The notes beneath the pieces were generated by a model that worked only from the letters and a program-made list of their open reading frames with translations, was not told the DNA's origin and did no database searches. From NCBI GenBank assembly GCA_934433135.1, contig CAKRZO010000001.1, positions 186,001-250,000 of the forward strand: a DNA stretch of 64,000 nt. Reading direction: 5' to 3'. The stretch's first letter is position 1; each line of letters begins with the position of its first letter. Position numbers and translations under genes: made by a program. Shown in pieces: positions 1 through 9,708 of the stretch. The DNA is from an uncultured Acetatifactor sp. GTDB taxonomy: Bacteria > Bacillota > Clostridia > Lachnospirales > Lachnospiraceae.

Positions 1-1345
1 GAAATTCGATAAAACCATCCAGCTCTATGTGCTTTACTTCTTTGTCCATGGAAAAATCCACTGCCAGAAGATGAATTTCGCCAATTCCCTGCTTCCTGCA
101 ATATGCTCTCCAGACTTCAATCGTCTCTTCCAGATCCGGAATTTCGTTAGGATTATAAATAATCAGAAGAGGCTTGCCATCCACTTTAATATATCTGGGA
201 TCGGACAGATAAGGCTCGATATCTTTGATAAACATTTCCGGGAATTCTTCATCGTAATCCTGGGCAATTAAGATATCCTGTTCCTTTCCGTCCCATCTTC
301 TGCTCCAGTTTTCATTGGCCCAGCACAGACAGAACGGCAGATCCAATTCCGGGTTTTCCATAATAAGCCGCAGCGGTGTATCCATTAACTTTTTCCCGTC
401 AAACCAGTAATAATAGATGCAGAATCCGTAAATGCCGTAAAATTTTGCAAGCTCCATCTGCTGCTTAATGATTTCCGGATTCCTTAGGTCATAGTAACCC
501 AATTCTCCCGCAAGCCTCGGCTGGTAATGTCCTACAAACTGCGGAACCGCCTTGGTAACGTTCGTCCACTCCGTAAATCCCTTACCCCACCATTCATCAT
601 TTTCTTTAAAAGGATGGTACTGCGGCAAATAAAATGCCAGATACCTGACATCTCCTTCCCGAAAGTCCGCTTTGATTCTGCTTTGTTCCACATACTCCGG
701 ATTTTTCCCGGAAAACGGAAGGTTAAGAATCTGGGAGACATAATCTCCCTTTTCTTTTTCTTCGAACGCAACCTGCAGTTCTTTGCTTTCCGTAATATCA
801 ATTCCCTGGGTATAATTTTTCCAGTCCTTATAAGCCTTTGTATTTTTAAGAACCGGCGCCAAAGCCGTAAAAAGAGCCCCTTTGACCTTTAATTTAAAAG
901 ACATGTTCACCGGAAAAGCACGATATATTCCCCGCAGAATCTTCCGAAGCCATTTTCCGGAAAAAACGGTGCGGACACTCTTGCTGACAAAACGAACCGG
1001 TCTGGTCAGCTTCCAGGATGTGGACGTAGTCATTTCCTCCACACGGTTCGCCAGTCCAGCCGCCTGATTTTCCAGTTCCCTGTTCTTTTTCTTTAATTCA
1101 TTTCTTTCCACAGAGAGATCCTTAAGCTTTCTTTTCCTGCGTTCCAGCACCTCTTCCTGCGCCTTCAGAGCTCCGGGCATGTCCTGCAATTTTTTCAAAG
1201 CCTGCTCTTTTTCCTCATTTTCCTTTAGCAGCCTGTCTATTACCCGGTCTTTTCTCTCCAGATCCTCTTCCTTCTCCTGCAAAGATTTCAACAGCTCCCC
1301 CTCTGTCAAATCCCGTTTCTCCAGATTTTGCTCCAGCTCACTCAT
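1..1345 (-). CDS. WbsX-type glycosyltransferase with N-terminal coiled coil (partial, 3' end outside window)
   Basis: The first 448 codons are visible; the gene runs off the left edge. Roughly residues 1-110 are charged and heptad-like (coiled coil), followed by a basic stretch. From about residue 235 comes the WbsX / GH99-like signature: YLPQYHPFKEND, WWGKGFTEWTNV, and near residue 343 ANENWSRRWDG. WbsX proteins are predicted polysaccharide glycosyltransferases. The ATG is preceded by AAGGAGG at an unusually long distance (about 14 nt), and no better start is seen. It lies 27 nt after the ABC ATPase gene, so it is probably co-transcribed with the exporter and acts on the exported glycan. The coiled coil may tether it to an assembly complex (inference). 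Family assignment is firm, substrate unknown. Confidence 0.85.
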   Translation of the reverse strand, partial: MSELEQNLEKRDLTEGELLKSLQEKEEDLERKDRVIDRLLKENEEKEQALKKLQDMPGALKAQEEVLERRKRKLKDLSVERNELKKKNRELENQAAGLANRVEEMTTSTSWKLTRPVRFVSKSVRTVFSGKWLRKILRGIYRAFPVNMSFKLKVKGALFTALAPVLKNTKAYKDWKNYTQGIDITESKELQVAFEEKEKGDYVSQILNLPFSGKNPEYVEQSRIKADFREGDVRYLAFYLPQYHPFKENDEWWGKGFTEWTNVTKAVPQFVGHYQPRLAGELGYYDLRNPEIIKQQMELAKFYGIYGFCIYYYWFDGKKLMDTPLRLIMENPELDLPFCLCWANENWSRRWDGKEQDILIAQDYDEEFPEMFIKDIEPYLSDPRYIKVDGKPLLIIYNPNEIPDLEETIEVWRAYCRKQGIGEIHLLAVDFSMDKEVKHIELDGFIEF

Positions 1346-1372
1346 ATAATTATCCGGAACCTCCTTTTATTT

Positions 1373-2137
1373 CTAGTCATACATCCCTGCTTCTTTATTT
1401 TTCTGATACATATAAGCAAGATATTTATGATGTACCGGGTTCGGTTCTCCCTCTTCCTGAATCAGACCGTCTTTGATCCATATCGTCCGGTCACAGATCT
1501 TTTCAATCTGATCCAGGGAATGGGATACGATCACAATGGTTTTCCCCTGCTTTTTAAATTCCAGAAGCTTATTGAAGCATTTCTCCTGAAAAGCAATATC
1601 GCCTACTGCCAGGATTTCATCAATCAGCAGAATATCGGCATCCACGTTAATGGCTACCGAAAAAGCAAGACGCATATACATACCGGAAGAATAGGTTCTT
1701 ACCGGATTATCGATGAATTTCTCCAGTTCGGAAAAAGCAACTATCTCATCGTATTTGGCATCAATCTCCTTTTTCGTCAGTCCGAAAATGGATGCATTGA
1801 TATAAATATTGTCTCTTCCGCTCATGTCCGGGTGGAAACCGGCTCCCAGTTCAATCAGGCTGGAAACCCGTCCGTTCATCTTTATGGTACCGCTGTCCGG
1901 GTACATAATCTTGGTCAGCATCTTTAACGTCGTGCTCTTTCCGCAGCCATTCTGACCGATCAGCCCGATAGCCTCTCCCTTTTTCACCTTAAAGCTGATG
2001 TCCTTAATGACTTCCCGCTTTTCATATTTTCTTCTTCTCTTAAAAAGAGACATTTCCTTGAGGGTATGCCCTCTGTCCAGATATACCTTAAAACTTTTTG
2101 TAATATGATCTACTTCTATGGCATATTCGTTTGTCAT
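1373..2137 (-). CDS. Polysaccharide/teichoic acid ABC exporter, ATP-binding subunit (Wzt/TagH-like)
   Basis: A 254-aa ATPase that would energise export of an undecaprenyl-linked glycan across the membrane. Walker A GQNGCGKST is at residues 61-69, the signature loop is YSSGM, and Walker B is DILLIDE. The roughly 40-residue stretch before Walker A (with RRRKYEKREVIKDISF) is typical of O-antigen/teichoic acid exporters. The protein ends after the nucleotide-binding domain, so it lacks the C-terminal glycan-binding domain of long Wzt proteins. Chain-end recognition is therefore not encoded here. It abuts the permease gene with no gap, indicating a translationally coupled pair. Family assignment is strong; which polymer is exported is not shown by the sequence. 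Confidence 0.9.
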   Translation of the reverse strand: MTNEYAIEVDHITKSFKVYLDRGHTLKEMSLFKRRRKYEKREVIKDISFKVKKGEAIGLIGQNGCGKSTTLKMLTKIMYPDSGTIKMNGRVSSLIELGAGFHPDMSGRDNIYINASIFGLTKKEIDAKYDEIVAFSELEKFIDNPVRTYSSGMYMRLAFSVAINVDADILLIDEILAVGDIAFQEKCFNKLLEFKKQGKTIVIVSHSLDQIEKICDRTIWIKDGLIQEEGEPNPVHHKYLAYMYQKNKEAGMYD

Positions 2138-2926
2138 TTACATTTCCTCCGCAAAATGTCTCTTTAGTTTATCAAATACCACAATGCCGGCAACCAGCAT
2201 TACCACTCCGAATATCGCTGCTTGCAGCAATGTGGACAGCTGCGGAACCCTCTTATAATACAAAATTTCCCGGTAAGCTACCAGAATCGGCGTCATGGGA
2301 TTTAAATTGAAGAAAAACCGCATATCATCCGGCACTCTGGATACATCATACAAAACCGGGCTCAAAAACTGCCATGCCATCATAACGATTCCAAGGATGT
2401 ATTCCATATCTCTTAAATAGACTGTCACTGCAGATACAATCAGTGTAAGCCCAAGCGCCAGAATATATTCCACCAGAATAACCAACGGAAGATACAATAG
2501 CGCAATTCCGTTCATCCCCTTCCCGGAAAGGATTAATACCGCAAAAATCACCAGGAAAGTCAATAACATATTCACCAGACAACTTGTCACGAAGGAAACC
2601 GGCAGAACTTCTCTTGGAAAATAGATCTTATTTACCATTTCCTTATTGGCCCATACACAGCCTGCCCCGCCGGAAATGCAGGTGCTGAAAAAGAGCCAGG
2701 GAATCAATACCACAAACAAAAAGAGGTAGTAGTCTGAAATACCCTGATTCATAATTCTGGAAAAAACAACCGTATAGACACACAGCTGCAAGAGCGGATT
2801 TAAAAATGTCCAGAAAAATCCCAGAACCGAACCCTTATACCTCCCCACCAGATCTCTTTTTATCAGGCTGCCCATCATCGCCCGGTATTCATACAACTCT
2901 TTTATCAGTCTCATCCTGATTACCAT
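2138..2926 (-). CDS. Polysaccharide/teichoic acid ABC exporter, permease subunit (Wzm/TagG-like)
   Basis: A 262-aa ABC-2-type permease with about six hydrophobic segments. The N-terminal stretch KRDLVGRYKGSVLGFFWTFL is the hallmark of the Wzm/TagG family, and the loop KIYFPREVLPVS is also typical. It forms the membrane channel paired with the ATPase at 1373-2137, whose start directly follows its stop codon. The chosen ATG has a GGTGG 6 nt upstream; an in-frame ATG four codons further is an alternative. The ribosome site lies at the foot of a perfect inverted repeat (2936-2963), so translation could be modulated by that hairpin. Function is well supported, substrate unknown. Confidence 0.9.
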   Translation of the reverse strand: MVIRMRLIKELYEYRAMMGSLIKRDLVGRYKGSVLGFFWTFLNPLLQLCVYTVVFSRIMNQGISDYYLFLFVVLIPWLFFSTCISGGAGCVWANKEMVNKIYFPREVLPVSFVTSCLVNMLLTFLVIFAVLILSGKGMNGIALLYLPLVILVEYILALGLTLIVSAVTVYLRDMEYILGIVMMAWQFLSPVLYDVSRVPDDMRFFFNLNPMTPILVAYREILYYKRVPQLSTLLQAAIFGVVMLVAGIVVFDKLKRHFAEEM

Positions 2927-2935
2927 GCCTTTCCA

Positions 2936-2963
2936 CCCCCTGCGGGATCCATCCCGCAGGGGG
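2936..2963. promoter_or_regulatory. Perfect 13-bp-arm inverted repeat before the exporter permease
   Basis: CCCCCTGCGGGAT and its exact reverse complement are separated by 2 nt. The repeat sits in the 69-nt gap between the surface-protein gene and the permease. On the plus strand CTTTTCT follows, terminator-like, but flanking genes are on the minus strand. On the minus strand the right arm runs directly into the GGTGG ribosome site, so it may act as a processing or translation-control hairpin. Confidence 0.6.
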
Positions 2964-2995
2964 CTTTTCTCTTTCTTTTGAAATGGTTTTGTGTT

Positions 2996-5900
2996 TTAGT
3001 TCTCCGGAAGATAAACAATATCGGAGCCCATAATCTCGCCTCTGCTTCCGTCTGTTTTCATCAGATAAACGTGTACGTTATAATTGCCTTTATCGTTCTT
3101 ATGATTGGAAATACTTACCGGTATTTCATAATTTCCTGATGTGGTTTTGGAAGCCTTATACCAGATCAGGTCGTCCTGCCCGTTTTTATCGCTCCAGACA
3201 GCCACCATAATACCGCCATAACTTCTCCCGACCTTTGCATTATTAACTTTTACCGCAAAGCCGGTATTGTTGCTGTACTTTTCCAATTTAAGCGTAATTC
3301 CAGAATAATCCTGTTTTACATTTAAAACCATGGAACTGAAGCATTTCCGGATTCCTCTGGCATCGGTAGCGTAAGCATGCACCTGGTATTTTCCGCTGTC
3401 ATATTGGTGATATGCCGTATTCAGGGTGGCTTCCCAGTCTTCTCCATTTCTTACCGCATCATACCATTTCAGGTCATCCTGTCCGTTTACTTCGCTCCAG
3501 ACGGCAATCTGCACGTTGCTGATTCCTGCCGGAGAACTTAAGGAGCTGAGTTTAAAAGTATAGATCCCGGCCCTTTCATCCGAATCCGCAAGCTCCATCT
3601 TTCCGCCGGTAAGCGGTCCGATATTGACTTTTGCCCCTCCTATGAAGCTGCCAAGCACACCGTTTGTTTTCTTATAGTAAATGTGAACATTATAATCTCC
3701 GGTATCGTAGTTGTGCTCTTTAATGGGAATGGTAACCTCATAAGTGGTCCGTCCGGTCTTCTTTGCATTATACCAGATAATATCATCTTCACCGCCGGCC
3801 TCGCTCCATGCTGGAACGGTGATTCCGGCGTATTCTCTTGTCAGCTTCACATTGGTCACTGTAACCTGAATCTGATCTTCCTGTGCATTTTTCTCGATCC
3901 GGTACTCCGGCTTGGATACCGACTGATCCATTACAATCCGGTAAGAACCGATGCAACGATTGATACCTCTTCCGTCTTCAACATATCCATGCACCTGATA
4001 AGCTCCGTCATCAAAGGAATGATTTGCTGTATCAATGTCGGCATACCATTGGTTACCGCTTTGCTGCGCCGTATACCACAAAAGATCATCCTGACCGTTT
4101 ACTTCGCTCCAGACAGCGAATTTTACACTTTCCACGCCGGCTACGGAAGCAGGATCGGTCACTCTTGCCCGGAAGGTACCCTCTTCATGATTAATGTTTT
4201 CCACAACAAAGCTTCCGCATTCCACGTCCGCGATGTTTACAATCATGGAATCGATAATGGCCACATTCTTTCCTGCAGCATCCTGATAATAAACATGCAC
4301 ATTATAATCTCCGGTATCCATCTTGTGATTCCAGATATTGACCCTTACCTGATAGCTGTTGGTTCCGGTAGATACTGCCTGATACCATTTCAGGTCATCC
4401 TGGCCGTTTTTCTCACTCCATACCGCCACTCCTGCTTTCGCACATCCGCGAGGCATTTTGGCATGATACATATTGACAATGAAGCCATCCTCCGTAAGGC
4501 TCTTCTCCACATCAAAGCTTACTTTGGTCTTCTCGATTTCGATCACGCCGCTGGCAACGCAGCTCGTCACACCTCTTAAGTCCGTTGCATAGGCATGTAC
4601 GTTATATTTGCCGGTATCATAACCATGGTCTTTGGTATCGATATCCGCTTTCCAGACACCGCTTTCCAGCTGCGCCGGATACCATTTCAGGTCATCCTGT
4701 CCGTTCACTTCACTCCAGACTGCAAAGCGGACACCGGTAATGCCGGTTCCCGCAGGTGCAGTCAGTCCCGTAACACCGGCCGTGAAAATGCCTTCCTTTT
4801 CATACTGGCTGCTGATCTTTAACTTGCCTCCGGTAATACCGTCAATCTGAATGGTTCCGCTGGTAACAATGGTTCTCTTTCCACCGGAATTGGCATACAG
4901 ATGGACATTATACACACCGGTACTGTACTTATGATTTGCAATATTCACATCCGCAGCCCAGGCATTGTTTCCCTGAGAAATCAAATCGTACCATACCAGG
5001 TCGTCCTGTCCGTTTACATCGCTCCAGACAGCTACTTTTACACCGCTTGTTCCGTCTGCAATATCGCTTACTCTTACATAAATCTGTGTGTTTGCCTCAT
5101 TCTTGCTTAACTTCAAAGAAGCATTTTCAATCCCCGTAGGAACCGGGCAGGCTTTCTCCGGCATATTATTGTAAACCGGAATCTTAAACACAAAACTGTT
5201 CTCTATCGTTCCGGCACTGCGGTAAGCATTCTTTATCGTAATCGCTTCGCTGGACGGCGCCATAATATTCTGCATATACTGATGCACATACAGTCCGTAA
5301 TAGGTAGGATCCACATCAAATTTCTGCAGATACAGCGTGTCCTGTCCTTTTAAGATATAATTGGCGGAAATAATCTGCGCACCGCCGCCGATGGATTTAT
5401 CCCTGGTGTCCCAGCCTTCCTTTTTGGCTCTCTGCAGACCGCTTAAAATGACCTGCTGGTTGGTCGTTCCGCTGGCGCCGATATTAAAGTAATTGTAATA
5501 ACCTTCATATCCTGGATACGTTCCGGATATCAGAGGAGAGGTTCCCTTTCCCTGCTCCTGATAAACCCGGCTGGCCAGATGGAAGGGGCTTACTTTCAGA
5601 TTGCTTCCGATCACGGTAAATGCCTGGGCATACGTAATATCGTAACCGGGCATTTTTCCCGCCATAAACGTATGATTCAGGCACTGCTGCACGGCATCCA
5701 CGGTATGGTAAGAAGCATTATACGTCAATTGTTCAAACTGGAAAATCCCGTTCTCTGTTAATGCATTCCGGGGATCCAGATAATACTTGATAATTCCTTC
5801 CGAAGCATAGGACCAGGAGTTATCATAAGGAGCCACTTTCCAGGAAGCGTCGCTGGAAGAAGGCACCAGGCTCTTCGCTCCTTGCTCGTTGGCAACTACG

Positions 5901-6829
5901 ACATTCCAATCCAGTCCGGTATTCTGCTTTACAAATACCCAGTTCGGATGAATTCTCTTTAAAGTCAACAGGTTCTGCCAGTAGCTTTCGGGGAACTGGT
6001 CAATGTCGCTGTAACCGGTTCCGGACTGATATTGTGTCAAATTATAAACCGAATCTGCCAGTGTAGCATGTGCATCGTCTGCCGTATGGTGATTTAATAC
6101 CATCGTCTTACCATATTCTGCCCATTCTTCGTTATTTGAACCATCTGCGGCAGATTTTACGGCAAACTTTTTCAGCCCGTTAAACCCGGACTCGATTGCC
6201 AGAAATTCTTCCTGAGAGCTTGCCAGATAATATCTGGCAATGTAGCCTTCATATTCCGTATCTTCTACGGCGAAGCTGACCCGATACCAGAGTTTCTCTG
6301 TATCTGCTGTTACTTCTGTCAAAATCACGGTCTGTCCTGCCGGAAGCGTTCCTACGATCTGGCTGTTAAAATCCGGCTCCGCATAGGCATTCACATAATC
6401 TCCCAGAAACACTGCTGCGAGAATCGTATTTTTCGAAAGAAAAGAATTCATCTGCGCCAGAAGCTTCTTTTCTTTCAGAAGCGAAATTTTATCCTCATCC
6501 TTTATCTCTTCCAGATCCCCGTCACTGATTTCGCCTTTGTCAATCCATTCTTCTCCGGCATTGCCGTCACTGGCATCCTTCCCGCCGTCAATATCATCCA
6601 TATTTCCATCGCTGACATCCTCTGCGGCGCCATCCGCATTTCCGCTGCTGACATCTTCCACATTTATGTTATTTTCATCTTCTGTCTGCATCTCTTTGCC
6701 GGGATTCTCTGAAGAAATCTCATTTCCTTCCGAGACTTCACCGGTTTCGGCAGCCGCCGGCATAACCGGAACAATTGACAGCGCAGCTGCCAGAACAAGC
6801 GCAACTGCTTTTCTCCAGTTTCTAATCAT
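2996..6829 (-). CDS. Secreted cell-wall protein: SH3 + glucosaminidase-like domain + seven GBS-Bsp-like repeats
   Basis: A 1277-aa exported protein. I chose the ATG at 6829, which has GGAGG 5-6 nt upstream and opens a clear signal peptide (IRNWRKAVALVLAAALSIVP, then PAAA); the longer reading adds 17 charged residues. After the signal comes a low-complexity acidic tract with repeated SGN/DGN units. Next is a bacterial SH3-like domain (AYAEPDFNSQIVGTLPAG), then a region resembling the N-acetylglucosaminidase family (about residues 270-530, HPNWVFVKQNTG, LASRVYQEQG, YYNYFNIGA). The rest is seven about 95-residue repeats, each with a VWSxxNGQDDLxWY core and a DTGxYNVHxY end (repeat 5 has AWSEAGGEDDIIWY); these match the GBS Bsp-like repeat family. 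It probably remodels or binds the cell wall. It lies between glycan assembly and export genes. Confidence 0.85.
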   Translation of the reverse strand: MIRNWRKAVALVLAAALSIVPVMPAAAETGEVSEGNEISSENPGKEMQTEDENNINVEDVSSGNADGAAEDVSDGNMDDIDGGKDASDGNAGEEWIDKGEISDGDLEEIKDEDKISLLKEKKLLAQMNSFLSKNTILAAVFLGDYVNAYAEPDFNSQIVGTLPAGQTVILTEVTADTEKLWYRVSFAVEDTEYEGYIARYYLASSQEEFLAIESGFNGLKKFAVKSAADGSNNEEWAEYGKTMVLNHHTADDAHATLADSVYNLTQYQSGTGYSDIDQFPESYWQNLLTLKRIHPNWVFVKQNTGLDWNVVVANEQGAKSLVPSSSDASWKVAPYDNSWSYASEGIIKYYLDPRNALTENGIFQFEQLTYNASYHTVDAVQQCLNHTFMAGKMPGYDITYAQAFTVIGSNLKVSPFHLASRVYQEQGKGTSPLISGTYPGYEGYYNYFNIGASGTTNQQVILSGLQRAKKEGWDTRDKSIGGGAQIISANYILKGQDTLYLQKFDVDPTYYGLYVHQYMQNIMAPSSEAITIKNAYRSAGTIENSFVFKIPVYNNMPEKACPVPTGIENASLKLSKNEANTQIYVRVSDIADGTSGVKVAVWSDVNGQDDLVWYDLISQGNNAWAADVNIANHKYSTGVYNVHLYANSGGKRTIVTSGTIQIDGITGGKLKISSQYEKEGIFTAGVTGLTAPAGTGITGVRFAVWSEVNGQDDLKWYPAQLESGVWKADIDTKDHGYDTGKYNVHAYATDLRGVTSCVASGVIEIEKTKVSFDVEKSLTEDGFIVNMYHAKMPRGCAKAGVAVWSEKNGQDDLKWYQAVSTGTNSYQVRVNIWNHKMDTGDYNVHVYYQDAAGKNVAIIDSMIVNIADVECGSFVVENINHEEGTFRARVTDPASVAGVESVKFAVWSEVNGQDDLLWYTAQQSGNQWYADIDTANHSFDDGAYQVHGYVEDGRGINRCIGSYRIVMDQSVSKPEYRIEKNAQEDQIQVTVTNVKLTREYAGITVPAWSEAGGEDDIIWYNAKKTGRTTYEVTIPIKEHNYDTGDYNVHIYYKKTNGVLGSFIGGAKVNIGPLTGGKMELADSDERAGIYTFKLSSLSSPAGISNVQIAVWSEVNGQDDLKWYDAVRNGEDWEATLNTAYHQYDSGKYQVHAYATDARGIRKCFSSMVLNVKQDYSGITLKLEKYSNNTGFAVKVNNAKVGRSYGGIMVAVWSDKNGQDDLIWYKASKTTSGNYEIPVSISNHKNDKGNYNVHVYLMKTDGSRGEIMGSDIVYLPEN

Positions 6830-6987
6830 AGCTTCCTCCTTCTGCTCTTCTGCATTTTTACGTTCCTGTGCATTCTGCACAAGCGTTTTTCCTTACAGCA
6901 AACATTCAGCCATACTTCTTTCCCAAGGCCGTACTTTCCGCACTTTTCCCTGCTTCTGTCGCCTTATGTATGACCGGACACCCGTCC

Positions 6988-6996
6988 ATTATAGCA
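6988..6996 (-). promoter_or_regulatory. Extended -10 promoter for the cell-wall protein gene
   Basis: On the minus strand TGC is followed directly by TATAAT, an extended -10, about 160 nt before the ATG at 6829. No good -35 is seen, which is common for extended -10 promoters. The surface protein and exporter can thus be expressed separately from the upstream acyltransferase. Confidence 0.55.
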
Positions 6997-7031
6997 TACT
7001 TTCAAAATCTGCTGTGTCTGTTCATGAAAAA

Positions 7032-8069
7032 TTAAGAATTCCGTAATCCTTTTGTAATCCTGCCGGAAACAAATCGAAAAAGCGCACTCAACAGAATAGT
7101 TCCTGCCGTTACGGTCAAATAGAACAATAGGTACTGCAGCGGAACCTTTGGTATCCTTTGTTCCAGATATCCTTTCCATCCGGTATGCATCAAAAGTCTG
7201 TACACAATCATATGGAACAGGTACATAGGATAACTGATTGAGCCGATCCATTTCATAATTCCGCATTCCATTATTTTGTCAAAACCGTTTACCTGATTTA
7301 AGATCCACGCACTGAATGCAATAACCAGAATCAGGTTTCCATCCAGCCTGCCCCATAAAAAAAGACAGGCAGTTTCCACAGCCAGACACAGAACGCCGAA
7401 AAGGATTCTGTACTTTCCGGACAATTTCTGTATCTTGGGAATGTAATGATACAATAAAGATCCTGCCGCAAAGAATACCAGCTGGTGGTTGATATTGATA
7501 TGAGCCTGCTCGGCACCGATTCCGTAAAACCGATTATAAGCAAGAAACAATCCGGCAGTAAATGCCAGCATAAGCCAGGCTCTCTTCTTATTTTTGGTAA
7601 AAATCAACCACGCAGGAAACAGCAAATAGAAAACAACTTCAATTCCAAGCGCCCAACCTGCCATAACAACCGATTCCTGATGTGCCGGCATCAAGGCATA
7701 CAGAAAAGACCCCGTCCCGAAAAGGGCATAAATGCTGTCAGGAGAACCTTCCCACCAATCCAGTAAAAAATAGCACAGCAATGCAAAATAGAATGCGGGA
7801 GCCAATTTCCGAAACCGCCCAATATAAAAAGTCTCCAAATCATAATCTTTCTGTCGAAATTTCTCTGCATAACCGCACATGAGAGAAAAGCTGCTGAGCA
7901 TAAAAAACAATTGTACAAACACTCCGCCGACTCCCACTGTCCGGTCCAGATAATGGCTACTGCCGCTGTATCCTCCGAGAACATACACATGGTAAGCAAT
8001 AATCCCCAGAGCGCCGACACCTCTGACACCTGTCAATCCGTCAAACCTTTTATTCATGTCCATCCCCAT
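7032..8069 (-). CDS. Acyltransferase 3 family membrane protein
   Basis: A 345-aa multi-pass protein of the OafA/YrhL acyltransferase-3 family. The N-terminus has the family pattern: RFDGLTGVRGVGALGIIAYH with the conserved His in the first membrane segment. Later segments carry ISYPMYLFHMIVYR. Such proteins transfer acetyl or other acyl groups to exported glycans. The ATG at 8069 has AGGAGAGG 7 nt upstream and lies inside the end of the upstream GT-C-like gene (20-nt overlap), indicating coupling. By context it probably O-acetylates the polysaccharide made by this locus (inference). Confidence 0.85.
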   Translation of the reverse strand: MGMDMNKRFDGLTGVRGVGALGIIAYHVYVLGGYSGSSHYLDRTVGVGGVFVQLFFMLSSFSLMCGYAEKFRQKDYDLETFYIGRFRKLAPAFYFALLCYFLLDWWEGSPDSIYALFGTGSFLYALMPAHQESVVMAGWALGIEVVFYLLFPAWLIFTKNKKRAWLMLAFTAGLFLAYNRFYGIGAEQAHININHQLVFFAAGSLLYHYIPKIQKLSGKYRILFGVLCLAVETACLFLWGRLDGNLILVIAFSAWILNQVNGFDKIMECGIMKWIGSISYPMYLFHMIVYRLLMHTGWKGYLEQRIPKVPLQYLLFYLTVTAGTILLSALFRFVSGRITKGLRNS

Positions 8070-9708
8070 TCTGCAACCTCTCCTGCATACCGGAATTTAT
8101 CCGACGCTTGAAGGTTCCGCACCTTTTTATCATCCATAAAATCTGTTCCGCGCCCACTGCTGCAAGCAGTGCATATACCGGCGCATAAGTATACAAATAC
8201 CTGGCTCTGGCCTCGAAAAGCAGTTCAAACAAAGTAAGACCGATCAACGCCAGCTGCAAGACAGCAGGATTCGTATCCTTTTCCGCATATTCTCTCCGGA
8301 AAAACAAGCATCCCGTAAAAAAGGTGAGTCCCAATATCAGAAGCCAGATGCTTTGTTCCATCGTATAGAAGTTTTTGTAATATTTTCCAGAATTATAATA
8401 AAACTCTCTCAGCGTTCCGGAAACAATACTGTTTCTCGGCTCGTAAATCTCATCGTAAAATCCGCCTTCCATAGACCATGCAAACGTTCCGTCATTATAA
8501 TTGATCAAAATCTTTTTTTTCCAATGTTCCAAAAAGCCCGCCGGTCCGAATTCCTTCATTCGTTCCCCGCAGATCCGCAGATTCGTTTCCGTTCGCTCCG
8601 CAAGGTTCTTACAATCCGTGGATGTTTGCACATCTTCTTCGCTGTAAACGCCATCGGTCTGCGGGTTCAGTCCCATCATCAGATAGTGAGTGATCCCGAA
8701 CCTTTTTGCGCCTTCTATCTGAAATCCCATGGAATCGTACATTTTCCCCAAACCATAATGAATTCCTCCCACGCACAGACATGCCCCGACACAGAATGCC
8801 GGAATACAAATCCATTTTTTCAAATCTGTTTTCCGAAAAAGGCGGCAGCCCTCCACTATGCCTATGGCAATCAGGAGAATCAGTGTCTGAGGCTTTATCA
8901 AGTATCCTAAGTAACCCAGTATGCACAAAACGCAGAAGCGGATTCCCTGCCGTAAAAAGCTTCCCCTGCTGTCACGTTTTTTTTCGTCTCTGTCCATCTG
9001 CAAACCTTTTCCGGTATAAAGGAAAAGGGACAGCATCGGAAAAAGCAAACCGAATGAATCGGAGTAACAAATCGTAAACCAGGGGGAAATTCCCACAAGC
9101 AAAACAGTCAACAGATATGCAAAAAAGGCGAATCCTTCTCTGACAAACCTTTTTGCAGTCTGAAAAGTCAGCCTGCAGACTACGGAATTGACAATGGCAT
9201 TGATCAGGACAATGCTCATCAACTCATCCTGACCGTTAAAGATTCCTATTTTGGCATTGCCTCTTAATATAAGAGAATAGACAGCCGTCAGAAACATATT
9301 GTTCTGATACTGTGAAAAATACCAGTTAAGGATTTCTTCTTTCTTCCCGGCCGCGATAGCCCGGGCGGAAGGCAAAATTGCATACCCTACGTCCCACTTC
9401 GTTTCAAAACGAATATTATAAGCCAGGTAACACTGAAAAAGGAATAGAGCCAAAGTTCCCCATCTTACCGCCTTTTCGTAAGGAAAACCTTTCCACTTTC
9501 CCTTTCTTTTCAGTAACAGAATAACACCGGCCGCTGCTCCCGTAATTCCGAAAGAAGCTGCCGCCATTGCTGGATTGGAACCGGAATATACCGGTTTACA
9601 ATAATATTGCATTTTACTTAGGAAAAACAGCACAAAAAGAATTACGGCCATCATCCCTGTAAAGCAGAGTGCTGTCGCTTTCTCTATAAATTTTTGCATT
9701 TTTACCAC
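8050..9708 (-). CDS. GT-C-like multi-pass membrane protein, putative glycosyltransferase
   Basis: A 552-aa protein with roughly a dozen hydrophobic segments. After the second segment an extracytoplasmic loop carries FETKWDVGYAILPSARAIA, and another has WYFSQYQNNMFLTAVYSLI. This layout (acidic residues in the first large loop, a long hydrophobic core, and a late soluble loop near residues 350-440) resembles GT-C/PMT-type lipid-linked-sugar glycosyltransferases, but no diagnostic motif is certain. The first codon appears to be GTG with GGGAG just upstream; ATG three codons later is an alternative. It is coupled to the acyltransferase by a 20-nt overlap. The role in glycan assembly is inferred from context. 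Confidence 0.65.
   Translation of the reverse strand: MVKMQKFIEKATALCFTGMMAVILFVLFFLSKMQYYCKPVYSGSNPAMAAASFGITGAAAGVILLLKRKGKWKGFPYEKAVRWGTLALFLFQCYLAYNIRFETKWDVGYAILPSARAIAAGKKEEILNWYFSQYQNNMFLTAVYSLILRGNAKIGIFNGQDELMSIVLINAIVNSVVCRLTFQTAKRFVREGFAFFAYLLTVLLVGISPWFTICYSDSFGLLFPMLSLFLYTGKGLQMDRDEKKRDSRGSFLRQGIRFCVLCILGYLGYLIKPQTLILLIAIGIVEGCRLFRKTDLKKWICIPAFCVGACLCVGGIHYGLGKMYDSMGFQIEGAKRFGITHYLMMGLNPQTDGVYSEEDVQTSTDCKNLAERTETNLRICGERMKEFGPAGFLEHWKKKILINYNDGTFAWSMEGGFYDEIYEPRNSIVSGTLREFYYNSGKYYKNFYTMEQSIWLLILGLTFFTGCLFFRREYAEKDTNPAVLQLALIGLTLFELLFEARARYLYTYAPVYALLAAVGAEQILWMIKRCGTFKRRINSGMQERLQNGDGHE

Noticed and set aside
3683..4579. Several plus-strand open frames within the repeat protein gene
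   Set aside because: They repeat with the same period as the GBS-Bsp units on the other strand, so they are by-products of the repeats.
7691..8029. 112-aa minus-strand frame inside the acyltransferase gene
   Set aside because: Alternative frame of a conserved gene; no independent start signal.
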